From Sipunculus nudus (lineage: Eukaryota; Annelida; Sipuncula; Golfingiida; Sipunculidae): a DNA stretch of 64,000 bases. Below are positions 47,385-59,404 of this stretch, piece after piece. Positions within the stretch are counted from its first letter, which is position 1. Every line of letters starts with the position of its first letter. A model generated the notes under the pieces. It was not told the origin of the DNA and made no database searches. It worked only from the letters and a program-made list of their open reading frames with translations. Location: the NCBI GenBank assembly GCA_026874595.1, contig CM049317.1:47332401-47396400 (forward strand), given 5' to 3'. A program made the position numbers and the translations under genes.

Positions 47385-47990
47385 CAGAGACGAGGATTTT
47401 CAATTCGCCTAGACGGATGGCGATTGTGATCTTGCCTAGGCGAGATTGCGATTGTGATCTCGCCTAGACGGATGTAAACTCGCTTAGACGAGGTCACAAT
47501 TAAAATCCATCATGGAGCAGGTCATGGAGCGGATTTTAAATTACTACAATACTTATATTAATAATACCATTTTCACTTCAAATTAATATTGACAGCAAAA
47601 TTATTATGTAAATAATCAGAAGCAGCCCACATCACATATCATTTAAATATTCCATATACAATACCCATGTAAGTTTCTTATTTCTAAATTTATTAACAAA
47701 AATATATTAAAACATGTCTAAAATTTATGTTAATTCCATTAATAGTATAATATTCCGTAAATTTTGATAAATATATTACTTGTGAACTATACATAACCAT
47801 TCAGTGCTAAAATATTGAAAGTCTGACTGAAAACATCTTTCATATGTCAACTACAATGCATAATATATTAGTTAATCAGATCGGATCACTATTAAACAGG
47901 CGGATATCAGGCAGATCTTTAACTCGCCTGGATGATACCAGACGGATTTTTAAACTCGCCCAGGCGAGGTGGAGCAAATATTCTTTTGGT
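47385..47990. repeat. Palindrome-rich repeat with CTCGCCTAGGCGAG-type words
   Basis: Clusters at 47400-47495 and 47900-47975 repeat TCGCCTAGGCGAG, TCGCCTAGACGGATG and CTCGCCCAGGCGAG in both orientations around an AT-rich centre. This looks like a foldback element, but I could not define its ends or a target duplication. Confidence 0.45.
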
Positions 47991-48474
47991 TTAAAAGTAA
48001 GAGTAAAATAGGGCGAGTTAAATGTTTCATGGGACAATAAAAAATCAGTAGAATTAATTTATCAGATTACCTTGATTTGAAATGTCGTTTCATTGCGTGT
48101 AAATAAGTACTCGATTTTTAAAAGAAGAAACAGGCCCTTTTGCTGAAATTAGTTTAGATAATTTCCTTGTCTCAACCACAACGCGGCAACCTCCACATTT
48201 TGCGACATTTTCCATTTTCATTTCATGTGGGCTTGATTACAAGGCCGTCATGTAAAATCAATTTATTTCTTGCGTTTTTATGCTCCAGATTAAAAAAAAA
48301 TATCAATTTACTTTATCCAGCTTTGGGAATAAAATATCTAGAAGTGTGTCAAGACTTGTTTCTGACCTACATATGAAAAGGCACGATTAAACAATGAGAG
48401 GGAAATGACCGTCGGTCTCAACCTTCTATACCAGTATTACATATTAAGCAGTGTTTCCATGTGCGCGTTTGTAT

Positions 48475-49218
48475 TGTTACAGGTGTCTCTTTTATCGTGC
48501 GCTGTTGGCGAGTTGGCCTGGCACGCGTGTGGGGTCTGATGTGTAGAAAAACAGCGTTCTTTGTTCTCGATGTTTCAAGTCTGTTCCTGTAACGTGTGTA
48601 TTGTTCTTTGGGATTTTCCATTTCTAGTATTTTCGGATAAAAAGTTATGAATAATAGCTGTGTTCAGAGCCGAGGTGAGCAGAAGGAGAGAGAGAAATTC
48701 CAGCGGACACGGAAGAGTGTGAGTCAGTTTGTGGACTTTTCCGACAATTGCAGAACTTATAGATATTCTACGAACTTGTAACAGATTTTATTCAGTTTTC
48801 AGTTTGCCTTTGGGACTATAAGCAACACTTTTGGATCACAAAAGATTGATTTCGAGATTACATTGAACTATTATTATCTGAGAAGATTTACGTGAACTGT
48901 TCATCTGGATTATATGTTTTAAAGGACTTGTTGAGCTGTTACAGTGGTGGTTTCCAGAATCAAAGCCTAGGATACGGACACTCTGGTACTGTACATTTTT
49001 ACTGTTTTACTGTGTAATTGTACTGATTTAGTATATTGTAATGTTAAGATTGTTTTAAGAATAAATTATTATTATTTGTTAACAAAAAACGACTGACTTC
49101 TTAATTCCCCTAGACATTTCACGCTGCCTAGTGTTACATAATCTGATTTTTATTTATCTCCGTAACAAAATTGATGCTCGTCACGACTACGTGATTTGTT
49201 GTTATTAGGTTCATATCA
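48475..49218 (+). repeat. Solo LTR related to the Gmr1-like element
   Basis: Starts TGTTACAGGTGTCTCTTTTAT and shares many blocks with the 43133 LTR, including CCAGCGGACRCRGAAG, the poly(A) signal region, CTGACTTCTT, CACGCTGCCTRGTGTT and the terminal ATTAGGTTC block. It has an insertion of different sequence in the middle and no internal domains next to it. The flanking 5-mers TGTAT and TTTAT match at four of five positions. Probably a solo LTR left by recombination, from another subfamily. Confidence 0.72.
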
Positions 49219-49648
49219 TTTATATTTTTATTTATTTATTAAAACATTCTGCAGGGTAGCCTACACTAGAAGAATACTGGTGTTGTAAGCAGGGTCCTGT
49301 GCCAGTTATTAAATGCCAAACAAATGTAATTACTATAACAATGATATGTAAATACAAGTTACAATACAAATGTAAATGAAATACTTAGAATGTAAAACTA
49401 ACACAAAATAATAGATTATACTCTAAAATCAACAGATTATCACGTATATTTGGGTGAACTATAAGAGAAAGTACTGTGGATAGATTATCATGTAAATTTT
49501 AAGATAGGTTATACATGCCATTTATTGGAATTTTATAATTCCCATAGCTCCTGATGGCCAAATTAAGTATGGTAAATATAGTCTATATTTAATGTCTAAT
49601 TTTCTGTTGGTAGTTAGCGCATGTATATGAGTCATTATATTATATGAC

Positions 49649-49780
49649 AGGGCTTTTTTCTACTGGACTCGAGATGGACTCGGTCTGATTTCTCGAGTCC
49701 TTCCCTCCGAATCCAAGTCCAAGTCAGAGTCCAGAACCTCCGATTCGAAGTCCGGGTCCAAGTCCCTAGAAAAATGGAAG
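49649..49780. repeat. GAGTCC/TCCAAGTCC-rich tract, MITE-like
   Basis: Starts CAGGGCTTTTTTCTACTGG and continues with many GACTCGAG and CCAAGTCC repeats, reminiscent of hAT-type non-autonomous elements such as that at 31015. A matching right end was not found. Confidence 0.35.
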
Positions 49781-50221
49781 TGATCCTAAGTCCGGACAGC
49801 TAAGAAGGATAAGACAGCAAAAAACAAGCGACTCTGCTCGATTAAATGATTTTGGTATAGTACAGGTGGGTAAGGTGCCGCTGCAAAACTGATGAAGAAT
49901 GAATGCGATATTTTTTAACGATGCAAATTTGGAGCGAACTTGTGGTTGAGGGAAAGGGCTTCCCAAGGGACACTGCCAGCATGCAATGAAGCACCCTTGA
50001 AGGATTCAGCGCTTTTTTTTGGAAGGATACAGTCATTGTTTTGGGTTGAGCGTGTGGGGGGGGGGTGGCTTTAAGACGGGTCAAAATAGGAAAATATTAT
50101 TCAGCCCCCAACAAATTGCAAGAAATTGTTTGCAGTGATTTCCTGTACTAAAGGACAAGCTTAACAATAAAACAAAAGTTTACCAAAATTTGACTCCGGG
50201 AAAGTTGTAATTTTTAAGATG

Positions 50222-50730
50222 GTATACAAGATTGCCGCCAAGCCGCTCAGATGGCTAAAAAGCCATAAATTTTCATCATAGAGTTGTAATTTTAGTATCT
50301 ACTACTAGGTTTGTGGGGTCCAGAAATCTGTTTGAACCAATATAAACATCATTACTTGTTTATATAACTGGCAAATCCAAGATGGCTTGCAAAAGTCCTT
50401 AAATTCCTTAAAATAGCCATAAAATATTTATTCATTTTTCATCGTAAAGTTGTAATTTTGGTATTAACGAATAGGTTTTTGGGTCCTGAAATCCATTAGC
50501 TTTGAATCTCGAAAGGTCCTGAAATCCATTAGAACCAACAAAAACATCATTACGTCTTTATGTCTCCGATAAATCAATGATGATCCCCTAAATGGCTGTC
50601 AAGTCCTTAACAATTGCCAAAATTGTTTTTCATGATAGATTTGTAATTTTGGTATCTACTGCTTGGTTTTTGGGGCTATAAATCCATTAAACCAACAGAA
50701 AATTCATTACGTATTTATGTCATTGAAAAA
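50222..50730. repeat. Three diverged copies of an about 190-bp repeat
   Basis: Each copy runs AGATGGCT...GCCATAAA...TTGTAATTTTGGTATCTACT...GGTTTTTGGG...AAATCCATTA...AACATCATTAC. The copies are separated by about 150-190 bp and diverged by substitutions and indels. Confidence 0.75.
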
Positions 50731-53700
50731 AATACAAGTACTTTTATCATAATGCATTTGATTATCCTCTATAGTTTGTGACATCTATGTCACTTTTGAT
50801 CCTATACCATACTATAATAGTTTATTCAAAGACTGTAAGATTATGTGAATTAAGCAACCTTTCCTTTCGAGATTCAAAGCTAACTTAATGCGTACATATT
50901 GAGGAGGAGATTCATTAAATAATTTTTCATTAAACCAACATTTCTAACAGCCATCAGTTCACAAACTCCATTCATTGAGCAGCTAATGAAACACCGCTAC
51001 CCCTCTTGCCACGCAAGAGACCCTGATCCCCAAATCTGGCAAGCATCCGTCTAGGGAGATCTTTAAAGACATCCTCTTTGGACGCAAGTATATGTTGCTG
51101 GTCGACCTAAAATGCCTCAGTCGGTACAGACTACAAAAATTAGATGGCCTGCCTGGCCACATGGCAATAGTATATGCTTCTAGATAAATTATAAGACAAT
51201 GGTATGTTTTAATCATCTCTGTAGAACAATCTGACTATTACAAATACTTTGATAAGCAGAGAAATAGAGAATAAGTTGCAAGCATCTGAGATCCATACAA
51301 TGCAACTTTATCTATTAAGCCATCAACCGAGGCTGCAATACACAAAGCCTCAGGATCACGGGGCTGTGCACGCAGACGAGTTTTAGATACACCACCGCCT
51401 GGTCAGATAGATCCTTACAATGCACACTACACCGTCCACAAGATAAAAACCAGGTCTTGTAGAGCATTCAGTATTGATGAATTTAAATGAACATATGTTC
51501 TTAACCCCTTTGCCACTAGCTTGGAAATATGCTGATCTCGGAACTCCATCAAGCTGACCTGGGGTCAATTCAAATTTCAAAATTCCAATTCAATTTTTTT
51601 TGTTAAATTCATATTTCAATTCAATTCAATGTTTAAGGCTAAAATATCAATTTCAATTCATTTCAATTTTATTCAATTAAAATTCAATTCACAATTCACA
51701 AAGTTGAGAACTAATGAACAAAGTTGAGTAGAACATATCTTAGGCAAGTGTGAAAAATAAATTTAGTCTGACATAAAATATGATCATCAGGGATATTATC
51801 TGATGATTATATTGAAAAGTTGGCATTTCAGTCCATTTTTGATTTGTTACTATGGTTATTGATTGATTTAAGTTGTTTTTCGCTTTGTCGAGCAGGTACA
51901 GGTTGCTGTGGTCAAGACCCCAGCCCTGTGCTCTCCTTAAGCATAGTTTTGAGAGCCAATAGACTTGATGCCACCAAGCCAAGCAGAAAGCCGCGAGAGA
52001 CTACCAATGTTAAACCCGCACCGGTGACTTTACAGGAAAGCCACAGCACCTACAGCCACAAAGGCAGAAGCAGCCTACATTCCCTTCACCGATCCCAGCA
52101 GCGAAGACTCAGCCATGCCAATCGAGAGCCGAACCCGACCTGTGAAACGACAGAGCTTTGAGTCGATAGCCATTTCATACATTCAGTTTCGGCCATTTAG
52201 ACCGTTTTAGCTAGTTTTTTTTTTATCAAAAGCTTGTTACAATGGATCGTCATCAACTCCTCAAACTCCCATCACTTAAGCTACATCGTTCTGGTCGAAA
52301 TACTTTGCTTGCAAAACTAAAAAGTCTTTCTACCGGAGCCGACGAGGCAGAAATAGCAAGATACCTGCAAGCAAATTTGGGTAGCATGGGGAGTTCGGTG
52401 TGCTTACTCATCCAATAGATGAGTGAATCTGCATTATCAGGGAAGCTGATTAAGATAGCGGTCAACCTCAGAATCTGTAGGCCGTTTCTTTGATGCTCAA
52501 GAGCGGCTGCTGAGAAACGAAAAGAACTTGTTTCGCTTTAAAGGGGGAGAGTTGGTCCCCTCAGCTGTGCATGCATCAGAAGCTGATTTTACTTCTTGGA
52601 ACTTTCCATAGAAAAGCTGGTGCATCTCATTCACCTTATCCTCCCTGCGCAAATCCGTCTTAAATCTGGGGTCTCAGGTAGCAGCCAGCCTGAAGTTATT
52701 ATGTCTTCAAACTTTCCGATTCTTTACTCCATGGAGATTTGAAGTGTTGCAACAAGTTTAGAGTTGTATTTCTCCCATATACTTGATATACTAGATATAG
52801 ATCTCAAACTACGTACACAGTTCACATCAAGGCTTGATCTGACCACTTGATCCCCCTGTATCAAGTCTTTCATCACCTCAAATGGCTCAAGGATTTCGCA
52901 CAGTTCCTTGATTAAGTTTAATTCATATGGTTGCAATTTATAAGGGGTGTCAAGTTTGTCTAAAACAGAGGTAGGGATACGAACCATGGATCTGAACATT
53001 TTCAGCTGACTATTCCATCTGGTACTGTTTACCATCTGATGCTTTATTTCGCCTTCCAATATCCCTGTTACCACAGTTGATTTCTGCAGAAGCTGACAAG
53101 GCGAGCTTACTTGCTAATAACTTGTTTTACCTGGCCAGCTTTCCCGATGCCATCTCGCACAAGTTGCACAGTGTGAGCAAAACAGAAAACAGTGTGAGCA
53201 AAACAGAAACTTCGGTCAGGACTAAGGTAATCAAATTATGTGATTACACTCACGTCAGTCCTCTACATCAAGGGTCTCCGGGGAATGGAAGGTGAAAAGC
53301 CGACATGCTACCATGACACTCTGTAGAGTGTGATCCAAAATAAAATGTCCTGTTACACCAATAAATGATCTCAGTCTCTGTTTAACCACATGTCCATAAT
53401 GAGGCAAATATGATCTATCTGCTGCATCTGCAATTTCAGCTGTGAATGGACCATTGCTGCTCCTTGAGGCAGCAACTTAGTGCTTAAGTGTTTTCGACTG
53501 ATCATGATAAATCTGGGCTCAGCTGTCTCTATCAAATCACGAAAAGCATTACTGTCAACAATTGAGAGAGGCATTAGATCACTTGCAATGGGTGATGCAA
53601 CACATTTTTGATCTGCTGCTGCTTTGGGTCAGTGGCTTTCAACTTGGTTGGTTTTCAATCGACATAATGTTTTGAGCTTTGCGTGGACGTCTCGGAAGTG

Positions 53701-53897
53701 TTACTGAAAAATTATCAAATATATAATAAACATGTGTCATATACAAACAATTATATTCTATATATGGAAAATTGACCATAAATGGACCCTATTAAATCAA
53801 TATGTTTTAAGTCATACACATGGGTAGAAAATAAAGTGACAACTTAAGTAGAGCAGGAAGTCACTTAAGATAGGCCTTAAATTATAACCCAGAACAT

Positions 53898-53953
<56 letters not shown>
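53898..53953. repeat. (TA)n(GA)n microsatellite
   Basis: TA run followed by a GA run, in the first copy of the hAT internal duplication. Confidence 0.95.
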
Positions 53954-53955
<2 letters not shown>

Positions 53956-54298
53956 ACACACACATTTAAATATATATATATGGAATAACAACTAAAACTG
54001 ACCCTTTCAGTAAATATATATTTATATATTAATCTAATTAATCTAATGGTTGGACAGCTGCAGCCGGAAGTGCATTGAGCTTTGCATGAACGCCTTGGTG
54101 GTGTTTCTGAAAAATTATCAAATATATTATAAACATGTGTCATATACAAACAATTATATTCTATATATGGAAAATTGACCATAAATGGACCCTATTAAAT
54201 TAATGTGTTTTAAGTCATGCACATGGGTAGGAAATAAAGTGAAAACTTAAGTAGAGCAGGAAGTCACTTTAGATAGGCCTTAAATTATAACCCAGAAC

Positions 54299-54299
<1 letters not shown>

Positions 54300-54374
<75 letters not shown>
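54300..54374. repeat. (TA)n(GA)n microsatellite
   Basis: The duplicate of the tract at 53898, with a longer TA run. Confidence 0.95.
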
Positions 54375-54606
54375 ACACACACACATATAAATATATATAT
54401 ATATGGAATAACATCTGAAACTGACCCTTTCAGTAAATATATATTTATAAATTAACCTAATGGTTTACTGCAATAAACAACTGCTAGAGTGCTGTATTGT
54501 ATGAAAAACTAGAGTTTTATAATTATACAATTAGAGGAAAACAGTGTAGAACGTTGCACAAAAGTTGTAGTTGTAAAAATGTCTGACAAAATTTGATTCC
54601 TCTATT

Positions 54607-54612
<6 letters not shown>

Positions 54613-54669
<57 letters not shown>

Positions 54670-54698
54670 CATTTATATATAAAGAGAAACAGAAAATA

Positions 54699-54749
<51 letters not shown>

Positions 54750-54769
54750 CAGAGAGAGAGAGAAAGAGA
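54613..54769. repeat. Two (TA)n tracts followed by (GA)n
   Basis: TA alternation at 54613-54664 and 54703-54728, then GA repeats to 54769. Source of artefactual ORFs on both strands. Confidence 0.95.
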
Positions 54770-56119
54770 GAGGGAAAATGGGTCCGACAATACAAATATA
54801 GTTACTGACGGTGAAGGACACTTGATATGTTAAGATAAAGTAAGGCATGTCCATTATAATTGTATTCCCTATAATAACGTCTGCAGGATTAACCCTCCTT
54901 CCTAATGATTCAGTCATCAAAGGCCAGAGAGGTGTAGGAAGTTTACCAGTATATTGCTACCAAGTAGCCGAATCCCTCCTGTACAGTACCCATAGGTTAT
55001 TAGTACTGTAGTTCCACAGCTGGCCTGGGTTAGCTCTTACAATAGGCACACCCCTGAATGTACCAACAACTACTGGACCAAAAAAAATTAATGATGAATG
55101 GCTCTCACAGAGAACATTATGTCAACACTACATGATCTAAATATATTGCAATTTACTATTGGGTATATATGACTTGATAAATGAACACCTTGATACTTAC
55201 AACCTAATAATCACGTTGCATTAAATGAATCATGTATGGTATCTTCAGTATATGGTTAATTAATATGTTAATATAATGTTTACCGAGATTTGTCTGCCTT
55301 ACAATGACCATAAAAGGTTATGGTCTTGCTTCTTAAGTCAAGTTCATAGTAAAACAGTAATTGGTTGCTTCTCTGGATGGGGTAAAGAAAAAATTATACA
55401 AGTAAGAGAATATAGATATATAATTAAAGGTATATTACCTCCTGATGTCGCTTGAAGTTTAAAGTTGCCTTCATGGATCCAGACACTGACTGGTTACAAT
55501 GCTTACAAATGGCTTCCTGGTTCTTTGCCGAACTGCCAGCGGGCAATATATCAAAATGACTAAATACATTTGATTTGTGGCAGTTTGTTCATAAAAACTC
55601 CCCAGTACGTCACACTATTAAGTTCTGTACTTCAGCAATCGGACGTCACAGCGTGTCATCTCGAGAATTATATGGCAGGTGAACCTTACATGGCAACTTA
55701 TATTAGAATGGAGGGAGCCTCTCATTAAACGGCTCAAATCAAGGCCTGTAATTAGTAAAAAACCCAGGCAGAAGAGCAGTTTTAATGATGACCTCACTGG
55801 TTTAACAAACCAATAGCAGAATCAGCTAAGTCTCCTCAGTGAGCACATCACATTGTAAGACAGAGAACTGCTCTTCGTGCTAATTATGACACTCATTTAA
55901 GGCATGCATGTTTTACCTGAAATATTGCTAAGCTGATCTGAAAAGTGAACTATCCAAATCAAAATGCAGATTCTAATAAAAATTAAGCATTGTTAAGCAT
56001 TTCTTAAGAAAATGTGACAGCTCAACAAATTGTGTATAAATTAATTTCAATTCTTCTGAGACTGTGGACTTCAAATCCAATTCAATCCAATTCAATACAT
56101 AATTGACACCAGGTCTGCT

Positions 56120-56502
56120 GTCAGGATCTTGTAAACAAAACAGAATCCAGTTCAGAATGTTGGTTACGGAGTCAACACTCAGTTCCCAAAAGAGTCTACC
56201 ATGTTTATCTGTTTGAGAATGAACAAAGGCCTTCCTAGATTACAAGATATCTTTCACTTCTACAATAGAACTATTTTGAGCAGCCGAAGGTTGAATCCCA
56301 AGCAGCACAGTGAAGGAAAAGTAAGCATAGTGAGAGTAGAAATCCAGCACCATGCTGAAACTAAGACCTCGACATTTTCATCGGCTCCATCACAGCCGCA
56401 TTTGGAACCTGCGAACAAAGTGCCACCACTCCTCTATACAAACTGCATGCACCATTAAAGGGAGGAGAGTCATCAATGAGAGAAATTTAAACACTTTCAT
56501 GA
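56120..56502. other. Spacer right of the hAT element
   Basis: About 380 bp with an 85-codon plus-strand ORF (56201-56458) that has no recognisable motif. I do not call it a gene. Confidence 0.5.
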
Positions 56503-56877
56503 ACTCATATATATACTTACCACAGTCATTGCAGAGAAACCGGATCAGATCCATTAGTAATCTACCATCGATACGCTTGCCCCTGTTCCATATAACATAA
56601 AGTTTTGAAAGCTACCAAGGGTATTATGATCTGCAGTTTAACGTTACATTCTCTGTCGTATCTGAGAGGAAAAGGTCATGTCAAAACATTTCAAGGATTC
56701 AATCATTTTTCCCTGGACTATTAATATCAAGAGCAGCACATCAGTCAGCTCATCCGAGAGAGGCATATCATTTTGTCTGTTTCTGAGAAGATCTTGGCGT
56801 GCATCACAGAGACAGGAGTAGTGATGTTTGTTGTTTTTTAAGTACCGTCCGTTTTGGTCTCGGTCCCGGTCCCCCAT
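56503..56877 (-). CDS. Candidate unrecognised exons (low confidence)
   Basis: On the minus strand 56644-56877 is open for 77 codons and includes DELTDVLLLILIVQGKMIES and LKCFDMTFSSQIRQRM, which look protein-like in composition. About 100 bp further, RGKRIDGRLLMDLIRFLCND precedes a good donor (TGTG|GTAAGTAT near 56520). I recognise no domain. It may be a host exon pair or part of another element next to the hAT insertion. Confidence 0.3.
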
Positions 56878-58500
56878 TTGTAATGTACAGGGGGCGGTCC
56901 GATGACGTCATCAAAAAAATGGGAAATCCCCTTCGTGTTTTGGTCCCCTGTAGTTAAGCTTATGGGAGACCAAAAATTTGATACCGCTCTCTGATTGGCT
57001 GTTGGCTGGTCCCTTTCAGGGGACCGGCCAATGAGAAGGCGAGGATGTGGTCAGGTGATGTGAGAGGCGGGTTGGGTGGATGTGATGGACAGGAATACGT
57101 GTCTGAGTGCACTTTGGTGAATGTGAGTATGGTGTGTGTGTGAATGAAGGAAGAAAGGAGGACAAAGTAGCACGCAGGGTCTGTCCATAGCCTGTGTGTC
57201 TCAGCCGTCTTCTTTGATTCGGGAAGAGGGTTGGGTGTATGCTGTGCTGGTGGATTTTTCCTGCCTGAGACGGTCTGCTGTCCAGCTCAGGACCTGGTGG
57301 TGGTCTCGTCTCTTTTGTGCTTTGTCATCTTCTGGTAGGGTCCCGATGACCTCTGGGAGGCAGACCAACGTGACTTTTTTCTTCTTCTTTTTGTTTGGGT
57401 GGTCCATGGGTGTGTTGTGAGAGAGTAAAACAAACGCGTCTGTTTACCTGCAGAGCGGGAAGCGTAATGTGTCATGGGCAGTCACCGTGAGGTGGGGGAG
57501 GCGACGTGAGTGGGTATGCAGGTGACCGTCCGCTAAAGGGGATGTCCACTGACGTCACTCATGTGGAATGCGGACGGTCCCCGCTACAACTGGGTCCTTT
57601 CGCTTTTAAGGGGGTCAGATACAAGCGCATTGCACCAGGTCACATCCCTTTCACACTCACATACATACATAAGATAATACCTGAGATAATAATAATAATA
57701 ATAATATACAAGATGGTTCTTTTTACTGCCTTTTATTGATGCATACAAATCTCCATGGATGGTGTGTGGAAATTACGGGTGCGGGTCCGTTCAGGGGAGA
57801 AGGCGGTCCGATGACGTCAGGAAAGAAAAACAAACGGACCAAACAGACGAAACGGACCATGGTTATAGGAGACTTGCACTGACGTCACTCATGTGGAATG
57901 CGGACGGTCCCCACTATAACTGGGTCCTTTCGCTTTTAAGGGGGTCAGATACAAGCGCATTGCACCAGGTCACATCCATTTCACACTCACATACATACAT
58001 AAGATAATACCTGAGATAATAATAATAATAATATACAAGATGGTTCTTTTTACTGCCTTTTATTGATGCATACAAATCTTCATGGATGGTGTGTGGAAAT
58101 TACGGGTGCGGGTCCGTTCAGGGGAGAAGGCGGTCCGATGACGTCAGGAAAGAAAAACAAACCGACCAAACAGACCAAACGGACCATGGTTATAGGAGAC
58201 TTGATACCGGGCTCTGATGGGGCGTCGGTTGGTCCGTTCTAAGGGGACCGGTCAATGAAAAGGCGTTTTAATGAAGGATGTAAGAAAAAAGAGCGGAGAT
58301 GGTCCGTTCAGGGGAGAAGGCGGTCCGATGACGTCAGGAAAGAAAAACAAACGGACCAAACAGACCAAACGGACCATGGTTATAGGAGACCTTTGATATT
58401 GATACCGGGCTCTGATGGGGCGTCGGTTGGTCCGTTCTAAGGGGACCGGTCAATGAAAAGGCGTTTTAATGAAGGATGTAAGAAAAAAGAGCGGAGTGGG
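56846..58500. repeat. Nested tandem repeats with repeated TGACGTCA palindromes
   Basis: A 330-bp unit is present twice (anchors 57550 and 57880). A partly overlapping unit of about 190 bp, GGTCCGTTCAGGGGAGAAGG to AAGAAAAAAGAGCGGAG, follows at 58112 and 58301. An older copy lies at 56885-57040. Perfect TGACGTCA sites occur at 56903, 57550, 57812, 57880, 58139 and 58329. GGACCAAACGGACC-type words suggest terminal motifs of an unknown element. ORFs across it reflect the repeats. Confidence 0.85.
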
Positions 58501-58796
58501 TTTATTGGCTCATAATACTCAGGCTACGGTACTCTTGGGTCGTGTCTTAAAAAGAGGGACAGGTGTCATGGCGGAGACAGTTATTGTGTGTTTTGGACGT
58601 ATCTCAAAAGTATTATAATTATTAATATTCTAATTACCATGAACATTTTCCATTCCTGCTGCACACTCACAACACGATCCACAACTCTTCATCATAATAA
58701 AAAATATGACAAAAGATAAATATATAACAGGCATAGTTTAATTTGTTTCCACCCTACGTTCGATGAATAATAAATATATTTATGAAAGCTATGCTT

Positions 58797-59008
58797 CTCA
58801 CTGATATATTAATATAGAAAATGTTATGATGCGCGGTAAGCCTTCCCCGCCTGACTGCACAGGAAGGGGATGCGAGCGCGACCTGAACCCTTTTAGTATG
58901 CATGTAAACATATATTCTTATTGTAAAATAAATATTGTCACATCAACTCCAATATGATACGAACCGTCATGTCTCCTTGCAAATATTATATAGTAAACGA
59001 TACAAATA

Positions 59009-59055
<47 letters not shown>

Positions 59056-59404
59056 AAAGCTATGCTTTTTCAGCATGAAACGGCGTAAATATATCACATC
59101 TATAGGTATTCCACACCTGGCTAAATAACATAGAACTTTTACTTGTCCCCATACAGGAGCGGGGACTGTCTCACTGATATATTAATATAGAAAATGTTGT
59201 GATGCGCGTTGAGCTTCCGCGCCTGACTGGACAGGAAGGGGAAGCGAGCGCTACCTGAACCCTTTTAGTACGCATGTAAACATATATTCTTATTGTGAAT
59301 AAATATTGTCACATCAACTCCAATATGATACGAACAGACATGTCTCCTTGCAAATATTATATAGTAAACGACACAAACAAATATTATATATGTATATATA
59401 TATA
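58797..59404. repeat. 373-bp spaced direct repeat
   Basis: CTCACTGATATATTAATATA with about 230 further bases, including CAGGAAGGGG and ATGTCTCCTTGC, occurs at 58797 and 59170. Each copy ends in a TA-rich tract. Confidence 0.9.
59016..59052. repeat. (TA)n microsatellite
   Basis: TA alternation at the end of the first 373-bp repeat copy. Confidence 0.95.

Larger units (their letters stand above)
45716..48474. other. Intergenic AT-rich stretch
   Basis: No coding signal. It contains a TA microsatellite at 47329-47367 and a repeat region with CGCCTAGGCGAG palindromes at 47385-47990. Confidence 0.6.
49219..51551. other. Repeat-rich spacer without genes
   Basis: Holds a tract of TCCAAGTCC/GAGTCC words at 49640-49770, a three-copy repeat at 50222-50730 and AT-rich DNA. 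ORFs here are short and motif-free. Confidence 0.55.
53640..54450. repeat. 403-bp tandem duplication inside the hAT element
   Basis: CTGAAAAATTATCAAATATA with about 250 following bases, including the TA/GA microsatellite, occurs at 53704 and again at 54107. The second half-finger exon at 54043-54106 has a diverged copy at 53640-53703. Confidence 0.88.
52198..55535 (-). pseudogene. hAT transposase with BED finger, intron-containing, decayed
   Basis: Read from the right: a BED-type finger begins in an exon ending at 55439 (AICKHCNQSVSG ... NFKRHQE). It continues after an intron at 54106 with KHHQGVHAKLNALPAAAVQ, in matching phase. Further left are PLSIVDSNAFRDLIE and LKLQMQQIDHICLIMDMW (53371-53574). 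Next come NSTRWNSQLKMFRSM and LIKELCEILEPFEVMKDLIQ (52724-53074). Last is the hAT dimerisation motif ISASSAPVERLFSFA with KVFRPERCSLSD (52253-52400), ending EELMTIHCN and a stop at about 52198. Frameshifts and stops separate the blocks, so it is a pseudogene of the ZBED-like hAT transposase group. Confidence 0.85.
51552..56119 (-). mobile_element. hAT element with 19-bp TIRs and decayed transposase
   Basis: Left end AGCTGACCTGGGGTCAATT (51552-51570) and right end AATTGACACCAGGTCTGCT (56101-56119) are inverted repeats with two mismatches, and both ends continue into CAATTCAATT-rich subterminal DNA. Between them lies a hAT transposase pseudogene on the minus strand. No 8-bp duplication is apparent at these ends, so the true termini may differ by a few bases or the element may be old. 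Confidence 0.65.

Noticed and set aside
51820-52161. 113-codon plus-strand ORF in the hAT element
   Set aside because: No recognised motif. It lies beside the antisense transposase C-terminus and has no supporting start or splice context.
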